DNA of 64,000 nt, taken from JABDQA01 sp963759125. GTDB lineage: Bacteria; Desulfobacterota; Desulfobulbia; Desulfobulbales; Desulfocapsaceae. The translations under genes and the position numbers were made by a program. Below, piece after piece: positions 1-8,649 of the stretch. The stretch's first letter is position 1. The number at the start of each line of letters is the position of its first letter. Below the pieces are notes generated by a model. That model had not been told where the DNA came from. It saw nothing but the letters and a program-made list of their open reading frames with translations, and ran no database searches. Where the stretch lies: NCBI GenBank assembly GCA_963759125.1, contig CAVWXN010000008.1, positions 62,001 through 126,000 of the forward strand, read 5' to 3'.

Positions 1-488
1 AGCAGTCCATGTATCCTTATACGATTGATGCCACACTCTCTGCAGTGTTTGAGAATGGCGTAGAGATGATCTATATGGGAATGCACATTCCCATCAGAAA
101 TCAGACCGATCAGATGAAGTGTTCCTCCAGCATGACATCTTTTCTCTATCACCGACCAGCTCTTACCTGCGAAAATTGCCCCCGAGTCAATCGCCTCATT
201 TACCAGTTGGGCTCCCTGGGCAAAGACCCTTCCGGCGCCAAGCGCATTATGACCGACCTCAGAATTGCCCATGTCGTCATCGCTGGGCAGCCCTACTGCC
301 TTGCCGTGCGCTTTTAGAGTGGTGAAAAAAGGTTCCTGGAATAGTCGATCCAAAGTCGGTGTGTAGGCCACTTTGATACCGTCTGAACCATCGTCTTTTC
401 CAAAGCCCATACCATCCAGTACAACAGCAACCAAGGGACCTTTTGTCTTTTTAAAATTGTCTAGCGGCAACAATGTATTATCTTTCAT
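1..488 (-). CDS. gpmI: 2,3-bisphosphoglycerate-independent phosphoglycerate mutase, N-terminal part (cut by window edge)
   Basis: Interconverts 3- and 2-phosphoglycerate in cytosolic glycolysis/gluconeogenesis, using two Mn ions and a phosphoserine. Translating the complement from the ATG at 488-486 gives about 162 residues that leave the window still open. Seen: the metal-binding VVLDGMGFG segment (Asp25) and the nucleophile motif GNSEVGH, with Ser76 as the phosphorylated serine. This order and spacing is diagnostic for the iPGM/alkaline-phosphatase fold. The start is supported by a GGAG about 13 nt upstream and by the family's usual N-terminal length. The remaining two thirds lie left of the window. 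The gene is divergent from the molybdenum cluster, with a 163-nt gap. Confidence 0.93.
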   Translation of the reverse strand, partial: MKDNTLLPLDNFKKTKGPLVAVVLDGMGFGKDDGSDGIKVAYTPTLDRLFQEPFFTTLKAHGKAVGLPSDDDMGNSEVGHNALGAGRVFAQGAQLVNEAIDSGAIFAGKSWSVIEKRCHAGGTLHLIGLISDGNVHSHIDHLYAILKHCRECGINRIRIHGL

Positions 489-651
489 GGTGCGTTCACT
501 GCTCCAGTGCAGGCTTTCTTTTTCAAATTGCTCTTTACTACCCGATTATTTTACTATAAACAATGCGTTACAACTATTTTTCCACACTATAGCATGAGCC
601 TTGAATAGGCAAGCAGGCAAAAATTAAAATCCATATTGGTTTACTGCTCAA

Positions 652-1248
652 ATGATCGATCAGACCGGTTCAATACCATCGCTTAAGCTCAACTGCAGCG
701 ACAGTGATGCACTTCGTTTATCAACAGTCTTGCAGTCCGGTTTTTTAGTAACAGGAATAGAGGGTGATTCCATCTACACGTTTCTGATGAACCTGCCGGG
801 ATTCTCTGAAGACTACCTGGCCACTGAAGTTCAAACCATCTTCTACAATGGCGATGCCCTCGATGATCTCGACTCGCAACTGGCCGGTCAAAGCGCTACC
901 ATTGCACTGGGCTCGGCAATGCCCGGACTGGCCGGGGCAATTATGAAGAAGGGAAGCATCTGTGGGGCATTGCGCAAGGCTCGAACCATAGTGGACGTTT
1001 CCCAGCAGGGAGACCCCGTTGAAGTTCGGGTGAAACTGTTCAATACCATTGCCCGTGAGCTGGGACCCGGACTTTTTTCCAGCGGTATCCTAATCGATGC
1101 CCGAGATCTTTGCCTTTTTCTTGAACTTCGCCCCGGACTTGTAGGCTCATTTTCGGATATCACACTTGATGATCTAAATCTCGCCTCAACGGAACTGGTG
1201 GGAGCTCTTTCGTCGTTAAAGCAACTCAGAGTTGAGGTGCAGCACTGA
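652..1248 (+). CDS. conserved-looking hypothetical protein at head of the molybdenum/tungsten cluster
   Basis: I do not recognise a family. The 198-residue product is soluble, with no signal peptide or membrane segment. A hydrophobic glycine-rich stretch near residues 84-105 (ALGSAMPGLAGAIMKKG) is followed by a basic patch, which could be a nucleotide- or cofactor-facing loop. Cysteines are few (about residues 15 and 103), so it is not an obvious iron-sulfur protein. The stop TGA overlaps the ATG of moeA by one base (1248), so the two are probably co-transcribed and translationally coupled. A role in molybdopterin or tungstopterin assembly is inferred from position only. The reading frame is supported by this coupling. 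Confidence 0.7.
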   Translation: MIDQTGSIPSLKLNCSDSDALRLSTVLQSGFLVTGIEGDSIYTFLMNLPGFSEDYLATEVQTIFYNGDALDDLDSQLAGQSATIALGSAMPGLAGAIMKKGSICGALRKARTIVDVSQQGDPVEVRVKLFNTIARELGPGLFSSGILIDARDLCLFLELRPGLVGSFSDITLDDLNLASTELVGALSSLKQLRVEVQH

Positions 1249-2519
1249 TGCCCGACTCGTCTGCACCGCTCGACATGCTTGGCAGGGCCCGACTCACCCC
1301 GGTTGCCTCTGCTCGAGCGCTGCTTCTCTCGCAGATTTCAGATCGTCTACCCCAATCCGAGACCCTGCCGCTGGCTGATTGTCTGGACCGCATCTGCGCC
1401 AGTCAGGTACTTGCGCCGGAGGATCTGCCGCCCACGGAAAGATCGACAATGGACGGATTTGCCGTAGTCGCAGCCGACACTTTCGGTGCTTCGCAGTCGA
1501 TGCCGGGTTATCTGGAGATCAAGGGCGAAATAGTCATGGGGGAATCGCCTCAAGGAACGATAACCAGAGGAACCTGTTTTAAGATCCCCACCGGTGGAAT
1601 TCTGCCCCAAGGTGCTGATGCGGTGGTGATGCACGAACATACGGTACCTGTGGACGACAAGGTTATTGAAATAGTCAAGCCGGTCGGCAGCGGCGGCAAT
1701 CTAATAAGAAAAGGCGACGACATCGGCAAGGGTGGGGTGGCCCTAGAGAGGGGCCGTGTACTGCGCCCTCAGGAACTTGGACTGCTGGCTGGACTTGGGA
1801 TTACTGAGGTTGAGGTTTTCAAGCCACTCACCGTAGCGATCATTTCCACCGGCGACGAGATTATCGACTATCGAGATCCCCTGCAACCGGGAAAAATTAG
1901 AAACATTAACTCCATCGTGCTTGGTTCCCATGTCCTGCGCTGTGGCGCCCAGGTACGTGATTACGGAATTGTCAGCGACGACGAATCCTCTTTTTTTGCG
2001 ACCGTTGAAAAAGCTGTCGCCCAAACCGATCTGGTTCTTTTTTCCGGTGGTAGTTCTGTTGGTATGCGTGATCTCGGTGGCCAGGCCATAGAACGAATAG
2101 GTAATCCTGGGATTCTTGTTCATGGCGTTTCTCTAAAGCCTGGCAAGCCAGTGATCATTGGACTGTGCAACAACACCCCTGTTTTCGGCTTACCCGGCCA
2201 TCCGGTTTCAGCCATGGTCTGTTTCGACTTTTTCGTCAAACCAGCTATCGACATTCTTTCCGGGAAATCGCCGGCAGAACCAGATATTCAAGCATCGGTA
2301 AAGGCACGACTGAAAAGAAATATCAATTCGGCCGCCGGCAGACTCGATGTAATCAGGGTGGAACTCAAATACGAATCAGACGGACTCCAGGCCATTCCCA
2401 TTCTGGGTAAATCTGGGGCAATATCGACTCTATCCAAAGCCCATGGCTATTTTCTCATTGCTGAAGATTGCCAGGGAGTGAATATCGACGATCCTGTCGA
2501 GGTGTATCTTTACCAATGA
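1248..2519 (+). CDS. moeA: molybdopterin molybdenumtransferase MoeA
   Basis: Inserts molybdate (or tungstate) into adenylylated molybdopterin, releasing AMP; cytosolic. The 423 residues match the usual ~400-aa MoeA length. Visible motifs: the N-terminal STMDGFA loop near residue 65, PTGGILPQGAD near 115-125, STGDEII near 204, the MPT-binding SGGSSVGMRD loop near 268-277, and GLPGHPVSAMVCF near 312, followed by the C-terminal beta-barrel domain. It overlaps the preceding gene by one base and the next moeA-like gene by four (ATGA), so it sits inside a tight operon. A neighbouring tungsten-type aldehyde oxidoreductase suggests it may serve tungsten as well as molybdenum; that metal preference is inference. 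Confidence 0.95.
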   Translation: MPDSSAPLDMLGRARLTPVASARALLLSQISDRLPQSETLPLADCLDRICASQVLAPEDLPPTERSTMDGFAVVAADTFGASQSMPGYLEIKGEIVMGESPQGTITRGTCFKIPTGGILPQGADAVVMHEHTVPVDDKVIEIVKPVGSGGNLIRKGDDIGKGGVALERGRVLRPQELGLLAGLGITEVEVFKPLTVAIISTGDEIIDYRDPLQPGKIRNINSIVLGSHVLRCGAQVRDYGIVSDDESSFFATVEKAVAQTDLVLFSGGSSVGMRDLGGQAIERIGNPGILVHGVSLKPGKPVIIGLCNNTPVFGLPGHPVSAMVCFDFFVKPAIDILSGKSPAEPDIQASVKARLKRNINSAAGRLDVIRVELKYESDGLQAIPILGKSGAISTLSKAHGYFLIAEDCQGVNIDDPVEVYLYQ

Positions 2520-4435
2520 AGCCCAATTCCGTATATCTCTCTAATACGCCCTTGTCCGAAGCCAGAGAGCTATGGCACCAGGCCCTGGACGCAGGTGGAT
2601 TCTTCACTCCCAAAATCACTAAAATTGCCGTTGACGATGCCCTTGGTGAAACCACTGCAAAACCGGTCTATGCCCATCACTCCTCACCCACCTACAACGC
2701 TTCTGCCATGGATGGGGTTGCCGTCCGCTTTCAGGATCTGGGGCAGGCCAGCGAGGCTTCACCGATCCGGCTTTCCCGGGACCAGTATCTTCCGGTTAAC
2801 ACCGGAAATTCAGTGCCCGATCCTTATAATGCGGTGGTTATGATCGAAGATGTCTACAAGCTTGAAAACGAGGATATAGAGCTCATCAACCCGGCTACTC
2901 CCTGGCAGCATGTGCGCACAGTTGGCGAAGATATCGTTGCGACAGAACTGGTTGTCCCCCAAGGCCACACCATAAGACCCATTGATCAGGGGGCTCTGCT
3001 TGCTGCCGGAATTACCGAAGTCGAGATCACCGCCAGGCCTCTGGTAACCGTTATACCTACCGGCTCGGAATTAATCGAGCCAGGCAGCGAGGTAAAACCT
3101 GGCCAGATAATCGAATTCAACTCACGAATACTGGCGGGCTACCTCTCCCAATGGGGAGCCAAGGTTATAGTTCATCCTCCAGTCTCTGACAATCCTGAAC
3201 TGCTCGCAGGGGCGCTTCTTGAGGCCGCCAAAAACTCCGATATCATTTTCACCAATGCCGGCGCTTCAGCAGGAACCAAGGATTTTTCCAGATCCGTGCT
3301 TGGCAGCACCGGTAAGATAGTGGTCCACGGAGTAGCTATTAAACCAGGAAAACCGGTTATCCTCGGACTGATTGGCGATACTCCCGTCGTCGGACTTCCA
3401 GGCTACCCAATCTCAGCCCTGCTCACCCTGCATCTTTTTGGCAGAGAACTCATCTATGGATTTTCAGGAAAACCGCTACCCGATGTCGAATTTTGCGAGG
3501 CGATAATGTCCAGGCCCATGCATTCCGCCATGGGGGTCGATCAGTTCGTCCGGGTCACCCTCGGACAAGTAGGGAGCAAATTGATCGCCACCCCTTCCGG
3601 CAAAGGTGCGGGGTCAGTCATGTCCATGGTCAGAGCTGATGGGCTGTTGACCATTCCATCCGGCAGCGAAGGTATCGGTGCAGGCGAAACCGTCCGGATT
3701 GAAATGCTGCGCAGCAGGAAAGAAATCGATTCAACCCTGGTGGCAATCGGCAGTCACGACAATATTCTCGATTTGATGGCCAATTTTCTGCACCGTGTGT
3801 CCCCACCGGTGCGGCTGTCCTCTGCCCATGTCGGCTCCATGGGAGGGATTATGGCCATCAGACGCGGGGAAGCGCATTTTGGCGGCTCCCACCTGCTTGA
3901 TGAAGAAAGTGGCGAGTACAATGTTTCTTTCATCAAACGATTTCTTTCTGATCTGCCACTTAAGCTGATCAATCTCTGTTACCGTGAACAGGGTTTCATT
4001 GTTCCCAAAGGAAATCCTTTTAACATCCAGTCATTTGGTGACATCATTGCCAGAGATCTATCTTTTATCAATCGCCAAAAAGGTGCCGGCACCAGACTGC
4101 TCACCGATAAAATACTCAGAGATTCCGGCCTTGAACCAGAACAGATAGCCGGATATAATCATGAAGAGTATACCCACATGAATGTGGCTGCCGCCGTGTT
4201 GAGCGGCAGTGTTGATGTCGGCATGGGAATCAGGGCAGCTGCCCTGGCCCTTGAGCTCGACTTCGTGCCCATTGCCGAAGAGCGTTATGACCTGATCGTA
4301 CCAACCCTGTTCCTCGACGATGCGCGTATGAAGGCAGCCTTGGAACTGATGAGCAACGACACATTCAGATCCAGAATCGAAGCTCTAGGCGGGTACAATC
4401 TGAGAGATTGCGGATCCTTTATGTATGAACAATAA
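2516..4435 (+). CDS. MoeA-like protein fused to a C-terminal periplasmic-binding-protein-like domain
   Basis: Second MoeA paralogue, 639 aa. Residues 1-400 are MoeA-like: SAMDGVA near 63, VIPTGSELIE near 179, NAGASAGTKD near 248 and GLPGYPISALLTL near 297. Residues about 405-639 look like the PBP-like domain (type 2 periplasmic-binding fold) found fused to MoeA or to ModE-like regulators; seen are FINRQKGAGTRLL and the final LGGYNLRDCG. It has no signal peptide, so it is cytosolic. The start at 2516 is chosen because its ATG overlaps the moeA stop (ATGA); a longer frame from 2468 would overlap moeA by 52 nt. The PTGA loop is altered (NTGNSVPDPYNAV) and TGDE is TGSE. It may select or sense the oxyanion, or act in tungsten insertion; that is inference. 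Confidence 0.88.
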   Translation: MKPNSVYLSNTPLSEARELWHQALDAGGFFTPKITKIAVDDALGETTAKPVYAHHSSPTYNASAMDGVAVRFQDLGQASEASPIRLSRDQYLPVNTGNSVPDPYNAVVMIEDVYKLENEDIELINPATPWQHVRTVGEDIVATELVVPQGHTIRPIDQGALLAAGITEVEITARPLVTVIPTGSELIEPGSEVKPGQIIEFNSRILAGYLSQWGAKVIVHPPVSDNPELLAGALLEAAKNSDIIFTNAGASAGTKDFSRSVLGSTGKIVVHGVAIKPGKPVILGLIGDTPVVGLPGYPISALLTLHLFGRELIYGFSGKPLPDVEFCEAIMSRPMHSAMGVDQFVRVTLGQVGSKLIATPSGKGAGSVMSMVRADGLLTIPSGSEGIGAGETVRIEMLRSRKEIDSTLVAIGSHDNILDLMANFLHRVSPPVRLSSAHVGSMGGIMAIRRGEAHFGGSHLLDEESGEYNVSFIKRFLSDLPLKLINLCYREQGFIVPKGNPFNIQSFGDIIARDLSFINRQKGAGTRLLTDKILRDSGLEPEQIAGYNHEEYTHMNVAAAVLSGSVDVGMGIRAAALALELDFVPIAEERYDLIVPTLFLDDARMKAALELMSNDTFRSRIEALGGYNLRDCGSFMYEQ

Positions 4436-4510
4436 CGGCTGATCCATGACCCCGTTTCAGCTGCAAAAAGCAAACGACAAACCTAAACATCAACCCAAAG
4501 GAGATCGATT

Positions 4511-6238
4511 ATGGCAGATAAAATTTTCCGGGTAAACATGACCGACCTGACCACCAGCATCGAGGATGTACCTCAAGACTGGGTCGGAATGGGCGGTCGT
4601 GGACTTACTTCAACCATTGTCGCGGCTGAAGTTCCGCCAACCTGTCATCCGCTTGGCCCTAACAACAAACTCGTTTTTGCCCCGGGGCTTCTGTCAGGTA
4701 CCGTCGCCGCCAACTCAGGACGACTTTCGGCAGGCGCCAAAAGCCCTCTCACAGGAGGAATCAAAGAATCGAATGCCGGCGGCACCTCTGCTCAATTTCT
4801 GGCTCGCTGCGGCTGTAAAGCCCTGATCATCGAGGGGATGCCCAAAGAAGATAAGTGGTATTCAATTGCCCTGACTGCCGGCAGCCTCACCATCAGCGAA
4901 GAAACTGAGTTGGTCGGCAAAGGCAATTATGCTGTAGCAAAGGCTCTGAGCGAAAGGCTCGGAGGCAAACAGGGAGTTATCACCATCGGTCCCGCAGGCG
5001 AGATGAAAATGGCTGGTGCCAATCTCTCCGTGGTGGATCCGGACGGCAATTTGAGGTCAAATGGCAGAGGCGGTCTCGGTGCGGTTATGGGATCCAAAAA
5101 GGTTAAATACATTTCCATCGACCCGCAGGACAATAAAGTCGAGATTACCAACCCCGATGCCTTCAAGGATGCCAATCGGGCGTTCGCCAAGGCTCTGGTA
5201 GACAATCAGATCAGCCAAGGTCTGAAAACCTACGGCACAAATATCCTGGTCAACGTAATCAACGAAGCCGGTGCTTTACCCACCAGGAACTTTACCCAGG
5301 GTCAGTTCGAGGGTCACGACAAGATTTCCGGTGAGACCATGTATGACATTATCCAGGAACGTGGCGGCAAGCCTAGCCATAATTGCCACGCCGGCTGTGT
5401 TATCCAATGTTCTCAGATCTACAAAGATAAGGATAAAAACTTCAAGACCGCCGGTTTCGAATATGAATCCATCTGGGCCATGGGAGCAGATTGCTGTGTT
5501 GACAACCTCGACGACATAGCAGAAGCAGACTGGCTGATGGACGATATTGGCATTGACACCATTGAGACTTCGGTCGCTTTCGGTGTGGCCATGGAAGCGG
5601 GAGTACTTGAATTCGGTGATGGCAAAGGTATGTGCCAGATCATCAAGGAAGACATTGGCAAGGGAACCGCACTGGGCAGAATCATCGGTAACGGGGCCGG
5701 GTCCGTGGGCCGATCGTTTGGCGTTACCCGCGTTCCGGTGGTAAAGAATCAGGCAATTCCAGCCTATGACCCGCGCTCGGTAAAAGGAATGGCTATCACC
5801 TATGCGACTACCCCGATGGGTGCAGACCACACCACCGGTTATGCGGTAACCGCCAATATTCTCGGTGTGGGCGGATCAGTCGACCCCCTTTCCAACGAAG
5901 GACAGGTCGAACTTTCGAGAAACCTTCAGATCGCCACCGCCGCCATCGATTCCACCGGTATGTGTTTGTTCATCGCCTTTGCGGCACTGGATGATCCGAA
6001 TTGTCTGCCGGCTCTCATTGATTTGATCAATGCCCGTTACGGACTCAGCCTTAACGGCGATGATGTCACCAATCTTGGCAAATCAATCTTAAAGACTGAG
6101 CGTGGCTTCAACCAGGCCGCTGGCTTCACCAATGCGGACGATCGGCTGCCGGAATTTTTCTACTTAGAACCGCTGCCGCCGCATAATGTGGTCGTTGACT
6201 TCAGTGGTGAAGAAATCGATAGTTTCTGGAATTTCTAG
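4511..6238 (+). CDS. aor: tungsten-containing aldehyde:ferredoxin oxidoreductase
   Basis: Oxidises aldehydes to carboxylic acids with ferredoxin as acceptor, using a bis-tungstopterin site and one [4Fe-4S] cluster; cytosolic. At 575 aa it fits the family (about 570-620). The N-terminal tungstopterin domain shows GGRGL near 30 and the APG...SGRLSAGAKSPLTGGIKESNAGG region. Cluster cysteines are visible at 292, 296 and 300, with a distal Cys485 (TGMCLF). The first three are spaced C-x3-C-x3-C, whereas Pyrococcus AOR has C-x2-C-x3-C. A strong AAAGGAG ribosome-binding site lies 7-8 nt before the ATG. The stop is directly followed by the MoaD-like gene, and two MoeA genes precede it, so the cluster appears to supply its own cofactor. 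The physiological aldehyde is unknown. Confidence 0.95.
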   Translation: MADKIFRVNMTDLTTSIEDVPQDWVGMGGRGLTSTIVAAEVPPTCHPLGPNNKLVFAPGLLSGTVAANSGRLSAGAKSPLTGGIKESNAGGTSAQFLARCGCKALIIEGMPKEDKWYSIALTAGSLTISEETELVGKGNYAVAKALSERLGGKQGVITIGPAGEMKMAGANLSVVDPDGNLRSNGRGGLGAVMGSKKVKYISIDPQDNKVEITNPDAFKDANRAFAKALVDNQISQGLKTYGTNILVNVINEAGALPTRNFTQGQFEGHDKISGETMYDIIQERGGKPSHNCHAGCVIQCSQIYKDKDKNFKTAGFEYESIWAMGADCCVDNLDDIAEADWLMDDIGIDTIETSVAFGVAMEAGVLEFGDGKGMCQIIKEDIGKGTALGRIIGNGAGSVGRSFGVTRVPVVKNQAIPAYDPRSVKGMAITYATTPMGADHTTGYAVTANILGVGGSVDPLSNEGQVELSRNLQIATAAIDSTGMCLFIAFAALDDPNCLPALIDLINARYGLSLNGDDVTNLGKSILKTERGFNQAAGFTNADDRLPEFFYLEPLPPHNVVVDFSGEEIDSFWNF

Positions 6239-6463
6239 ATGAAACTGACCGTCAAACTTTTTGCCTACTTCCGCGACAACAGGTTTGTCGCGGAAGTACA
6301 GGAGTTCCCCGACGGCACCACGATCGGCGAGATAGTCGATCAACTGGACATCGACCGTAATGAGATCGGCATCACCATGATCAACTCAAAACACTCCAGC
6401 TTCGAAGAAATACCCGCCGAAGATGACATCCTGGCCATATTCCCGATGGTGGGTGGGGGATAG
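6239..6463 (+). CDS. MoaD/ThiS-family sulfur carrier protein
   Basis: Small ubiquitin-fold protein of 74 aa that would carry sulfur as a C-terminal thiocarboxylate for molybdopterin dithiolene formation. Seen: the beta-grasp start MKLTVKLFAYFRD, a central EIVDQLDI helix, and the terminal IFPMVGGG, whose final Gly-Gly is the adenylation and thiocarboxylation site. It begins at the base after the aldehyde oxidoreductase stop codon, so translation is almost certainly coupled. Its position next to AOR suggests a dedicated pterin-sulfur donor for the tungsten enzyme; no MoaE partner is in this window. ThiS or another sulfur-carrier role cannot be excluded by sequence. Confidence 0.88.
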   Translation: MKLTVKLFAYFRDNRFVAEVQEFPDGTTIGEIVDQLDIDRNEIGITMINSKHSSFEEIPAEDDILAIFPMVGGG

Positions 6464-6645
6464 TGTAATCCATCCTGTTCATGATCTTCATTTTTCCGCC
6501 TGTTTACCCACCTGTTTTCATAATCGATCTGAAAAATTTTTCCCTGAATAAGATCTCCCAATCTTGTTAGATTGCTGTTAACCTAGTGGTTGAATTTCTT
6601 GTTCAGTTGGAATTCTTGAAACCACGGGAAATGAGTCGCTATTAG

Positions 6646-6948
6646 ATGATTGCCAGAAAGACAAAGGCCCTCGTTTACGGCAGAGTTCAGGGAGTCTACT
6701 TCCGTTACCACACAAAGCTGATGGCCGACAGGCTCGGTCTGACCGGCTGGGTTAGAAACCGACCTGACGGTACAGTGGAAGCATATTTCTCTGGCAAAGA
6801 CAGTGACGTAACCAAGATGATAGAATGGCTGCACAGTGGTCCGGAAACCGCAGTGGTCGACAAGGTCGATGTTGAAGAAATTGACACCGAGGAACTTCAG
6901 GCTCACGATTTTATCATAAAATCCCAGGGGCATCCCCCGGGGCTCTAA
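6646..6948 (+). CDS. acyP: acylphosphatase
   Basis: Hydrolyses carboxyl-phosphate bonds of acyl phosphates such as acetyl phosphate; small cytosolic enzyme. The 100-residue length matches the family (about 90-100). The phosphate-binding signature is complete: GRVQGVYFRYH with the catalytic Arg, and GWVRNRPDGTVEA with the catalytic Asn. It lies 182 nt after the MoaD-like gene and 44 nt before the ABC ATPase gene on the same strand, so it may have its own promoter. No clear functional link to either neighbour is visible. Confidence 0.93.
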   Translation: MIARKTKALVYGRVQGVYFRYHTKLMADRLGLTGWVRNRPDGTVEAYFSGKDSDVTKMIEWLHSGPETAVVDKVDVEEIDTEELQAHDFIIKSQGHPPGL

Positions 6949-6992
6949 CTCTCGATTCAACCAGATTTTTTACGCAGACTAACGCCACAACA

Positions 6993-8621
6993 ATGCTGGA
7001 AATTGTAGACCTCAACGCCACAATCGACAGGCGCCCTGATCGACCATCCAAGCACGCACCTATCAAGCTGCTCAATGATGTATCACTGAAGATCGGCCAT
7101 GGGCAGACCGTTGCCCTCGTCGGGGAATCCGGCTCCGGCAAGTCACTTACCGCTCTCTCCATCCTGCGCCTCTTTGAGGAACACAGCCCCATAAAAATTA
7201 GTGGCGCAATCCGCTTTGAGAATGAAGATCTTCTGCAGCTTCCGCTCGACTCAGTCAGACAGATTCGCGGCAACCGCATCGCCATGATATTTCAGGAGCC
7301 GATGACCTCACTGAACCCGGTGTTTACCATCGGTAACCAGATTGCGGAATCCCTGAAACTGCACCGAAATCTGCGCAAGGATGAAATCGTCAGTGAGTCG
7401 ATCAACCTACTCAACCGCACCGGTATTGACGATCCCGGGCAGCGTCTCGGTTCCTTCCCCCATCAGCTTTCCGGTGGCCAGAGACAGCGGGTAATGATTG
7501 CCATGGCACTGGCCTGCCGCCCCTCCCTTCTCATAGCCGATGAACCGACAACCGCTCTGGATGTGACCATTCAGGCGAAGATTCTCGGTTTGATAAAGGA
7601 TATTCAGCATGAATACGAGATGGCCATGCTCCTCATCACCCACGATCTGGCCTTGGTCAGAAGTTATGCTGACCATATCTACATCCTCCAGGAGGGTGCT
7701 ATAATAGAGCACGGCAGCCCTGTTCAGATCTTCGAAGATCCGCAATCCAGCTATACCAGAAAGCTCATCCAGGCCATTCCCGGAGGCACGAGAAAACCCA
7801 GTCCAGAGGGACCGGTTCATATCATGGCAGATAAGCTAAGCTGCTCTTTTCGCAGTTCATCCGGGCTGTTCGGTAAATTCTTCGGTGCTCCGGACAATGA
7901 AGTTCGAGCCCTCGATGATGTTTCTATCTCGATCCGCCAGGGTACCACCTGTGGAATAATCGGTGAATCTGGATCAGGAAAAACAACCCTGGCCCTTGCT
8001 TTACTCAAACTGCAAAACAGCAGCGGGGCCATTCTCTTCAACAATCGCCGCCTGGATCAAGCGACCAAAAAGGAGATCAAGCAGCTGCGGGACAGAATGC
8101 AGATCGTATTTCAGGATCCTTACTCATCTCTGTCACCGCGAATGACTGTAGATCAAATCGTCTCAGAAGGACTGGTCGTTCACAAAAAAAATCTGACGAA
8201 AAGGCAGAGGGATGAACTCGTTTCTCAAACCCTGGAAGCGGTGGGCCTGCCACCCGAGGCTGCGCAACGTTATCCTCACGAATTTTCCGGCGGCCAGCGA
8301 CAGCGCGTCGCCATTGCCCGGGTGCTTATTCTGCGACCGGAACTGCTCATCCTCGATGAACCGACATCTGCTCTGGACGTGACCATTCAAGCTCAGATTA
8401 TTGACTTGCTCAATCGGCTTCAGCAGGAATACCAGATGACCTATCTCTTTATTTCCCACGATCTGAAGGTTATCAGGGCGGTTGCAGACGATCTGATCGT
8501 CATGCAGGATGGGCGAATTATAGAGCAGGGACCGGCGGCGGAGATGTTCTCCAATCCACGCTCCCCCTATACCAAAGAACTGTTCCAGTCTGCGTATCTG
8601 CAGACTCAGGTAAGCGATTAG
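6993..8621 (+). CDS. oligopeptide-type ABC transporter, fused double ATP-binding protein (YejF/GsiA-like)
   Basis: ATPase of a peptide/nickel-family importer with both nucleotide-binding domains on one 542-aa chain. Domain 1: Walker A GESGSGKS near 45, signature LSGGQRQRV near 159, Walker B LLIADEPTTALD near 178. Domain 2: GESGSGKTT near 325, FSGGQRQRVAIARV near 431, LLILDEPTSALD near 450. Each domain ends with the oligopeptide-type C-terminal extension (SSYTRKL, SPYTKEL). Homologues (YejF, GsiA) work with two permeases and a binding protein, but none is encoded here, so the partners must be elsewhere or lie upstream in another operon. No convincing ribosome-binding site precedes the ATG. It converges with the polysaccharide locus, 28 nt away. 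Confidence 0.92.
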   Translation: MLEIVDLNATIDRRPDRPSKHAPIKLLNDVSLKIGHGQTVALVGESGSGKSLTALSILRLFEEHSPIKISGAIRFENEDLLQLPLDSVRQIRGNRIAMIFQEPMTSLNPVFTIGNQIAESLKLHRNLRKDEIVSESINLLNRTGIDDPGQRLGSFPHQLSGGQRQRVMIAMALACRPSLLIADEPTTALDVTIQAKILGLIKDIQHEYEMAMLLITHDLALVRSYADHIYILQEGAIIEHGSPVQIFEDPQSSYTRKLIQAIPGGTRKPSPEGPVHIMADKLSCSFRSSSGLFGKFFGAPDNEVRALDDVSISIRQGTTCGIIGESGSGKTTLALALLKLQNSSGAILFNNRRLDQATKKEIKQLRDRMQIVFQDPYSSLSPRMTVDQIVSEGLVVHKKNLTKRQRDELVSQTLEAVGLPPEAAQRYPHEFSGGQRQRVAIARVLILRPELLILDEPTSALDVTIQAQIIDLLNRLQQEYQMTYLFISHDLKVIRAVADDLIVMQDGRIIEQGPAAEMFSNPRSPYTKELFQSAYLQTQVSD

Positions 8622-8649
8622 CGGCACTAGTCGGCGCCAAACGACCTAC

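Noticed and set aside
5276..5830. 184-codon antisense frame inside the AOR gene
   Set aside because: A shadow of a well-conserved AOR coding sequence, with no family match or ribosome-binding site.
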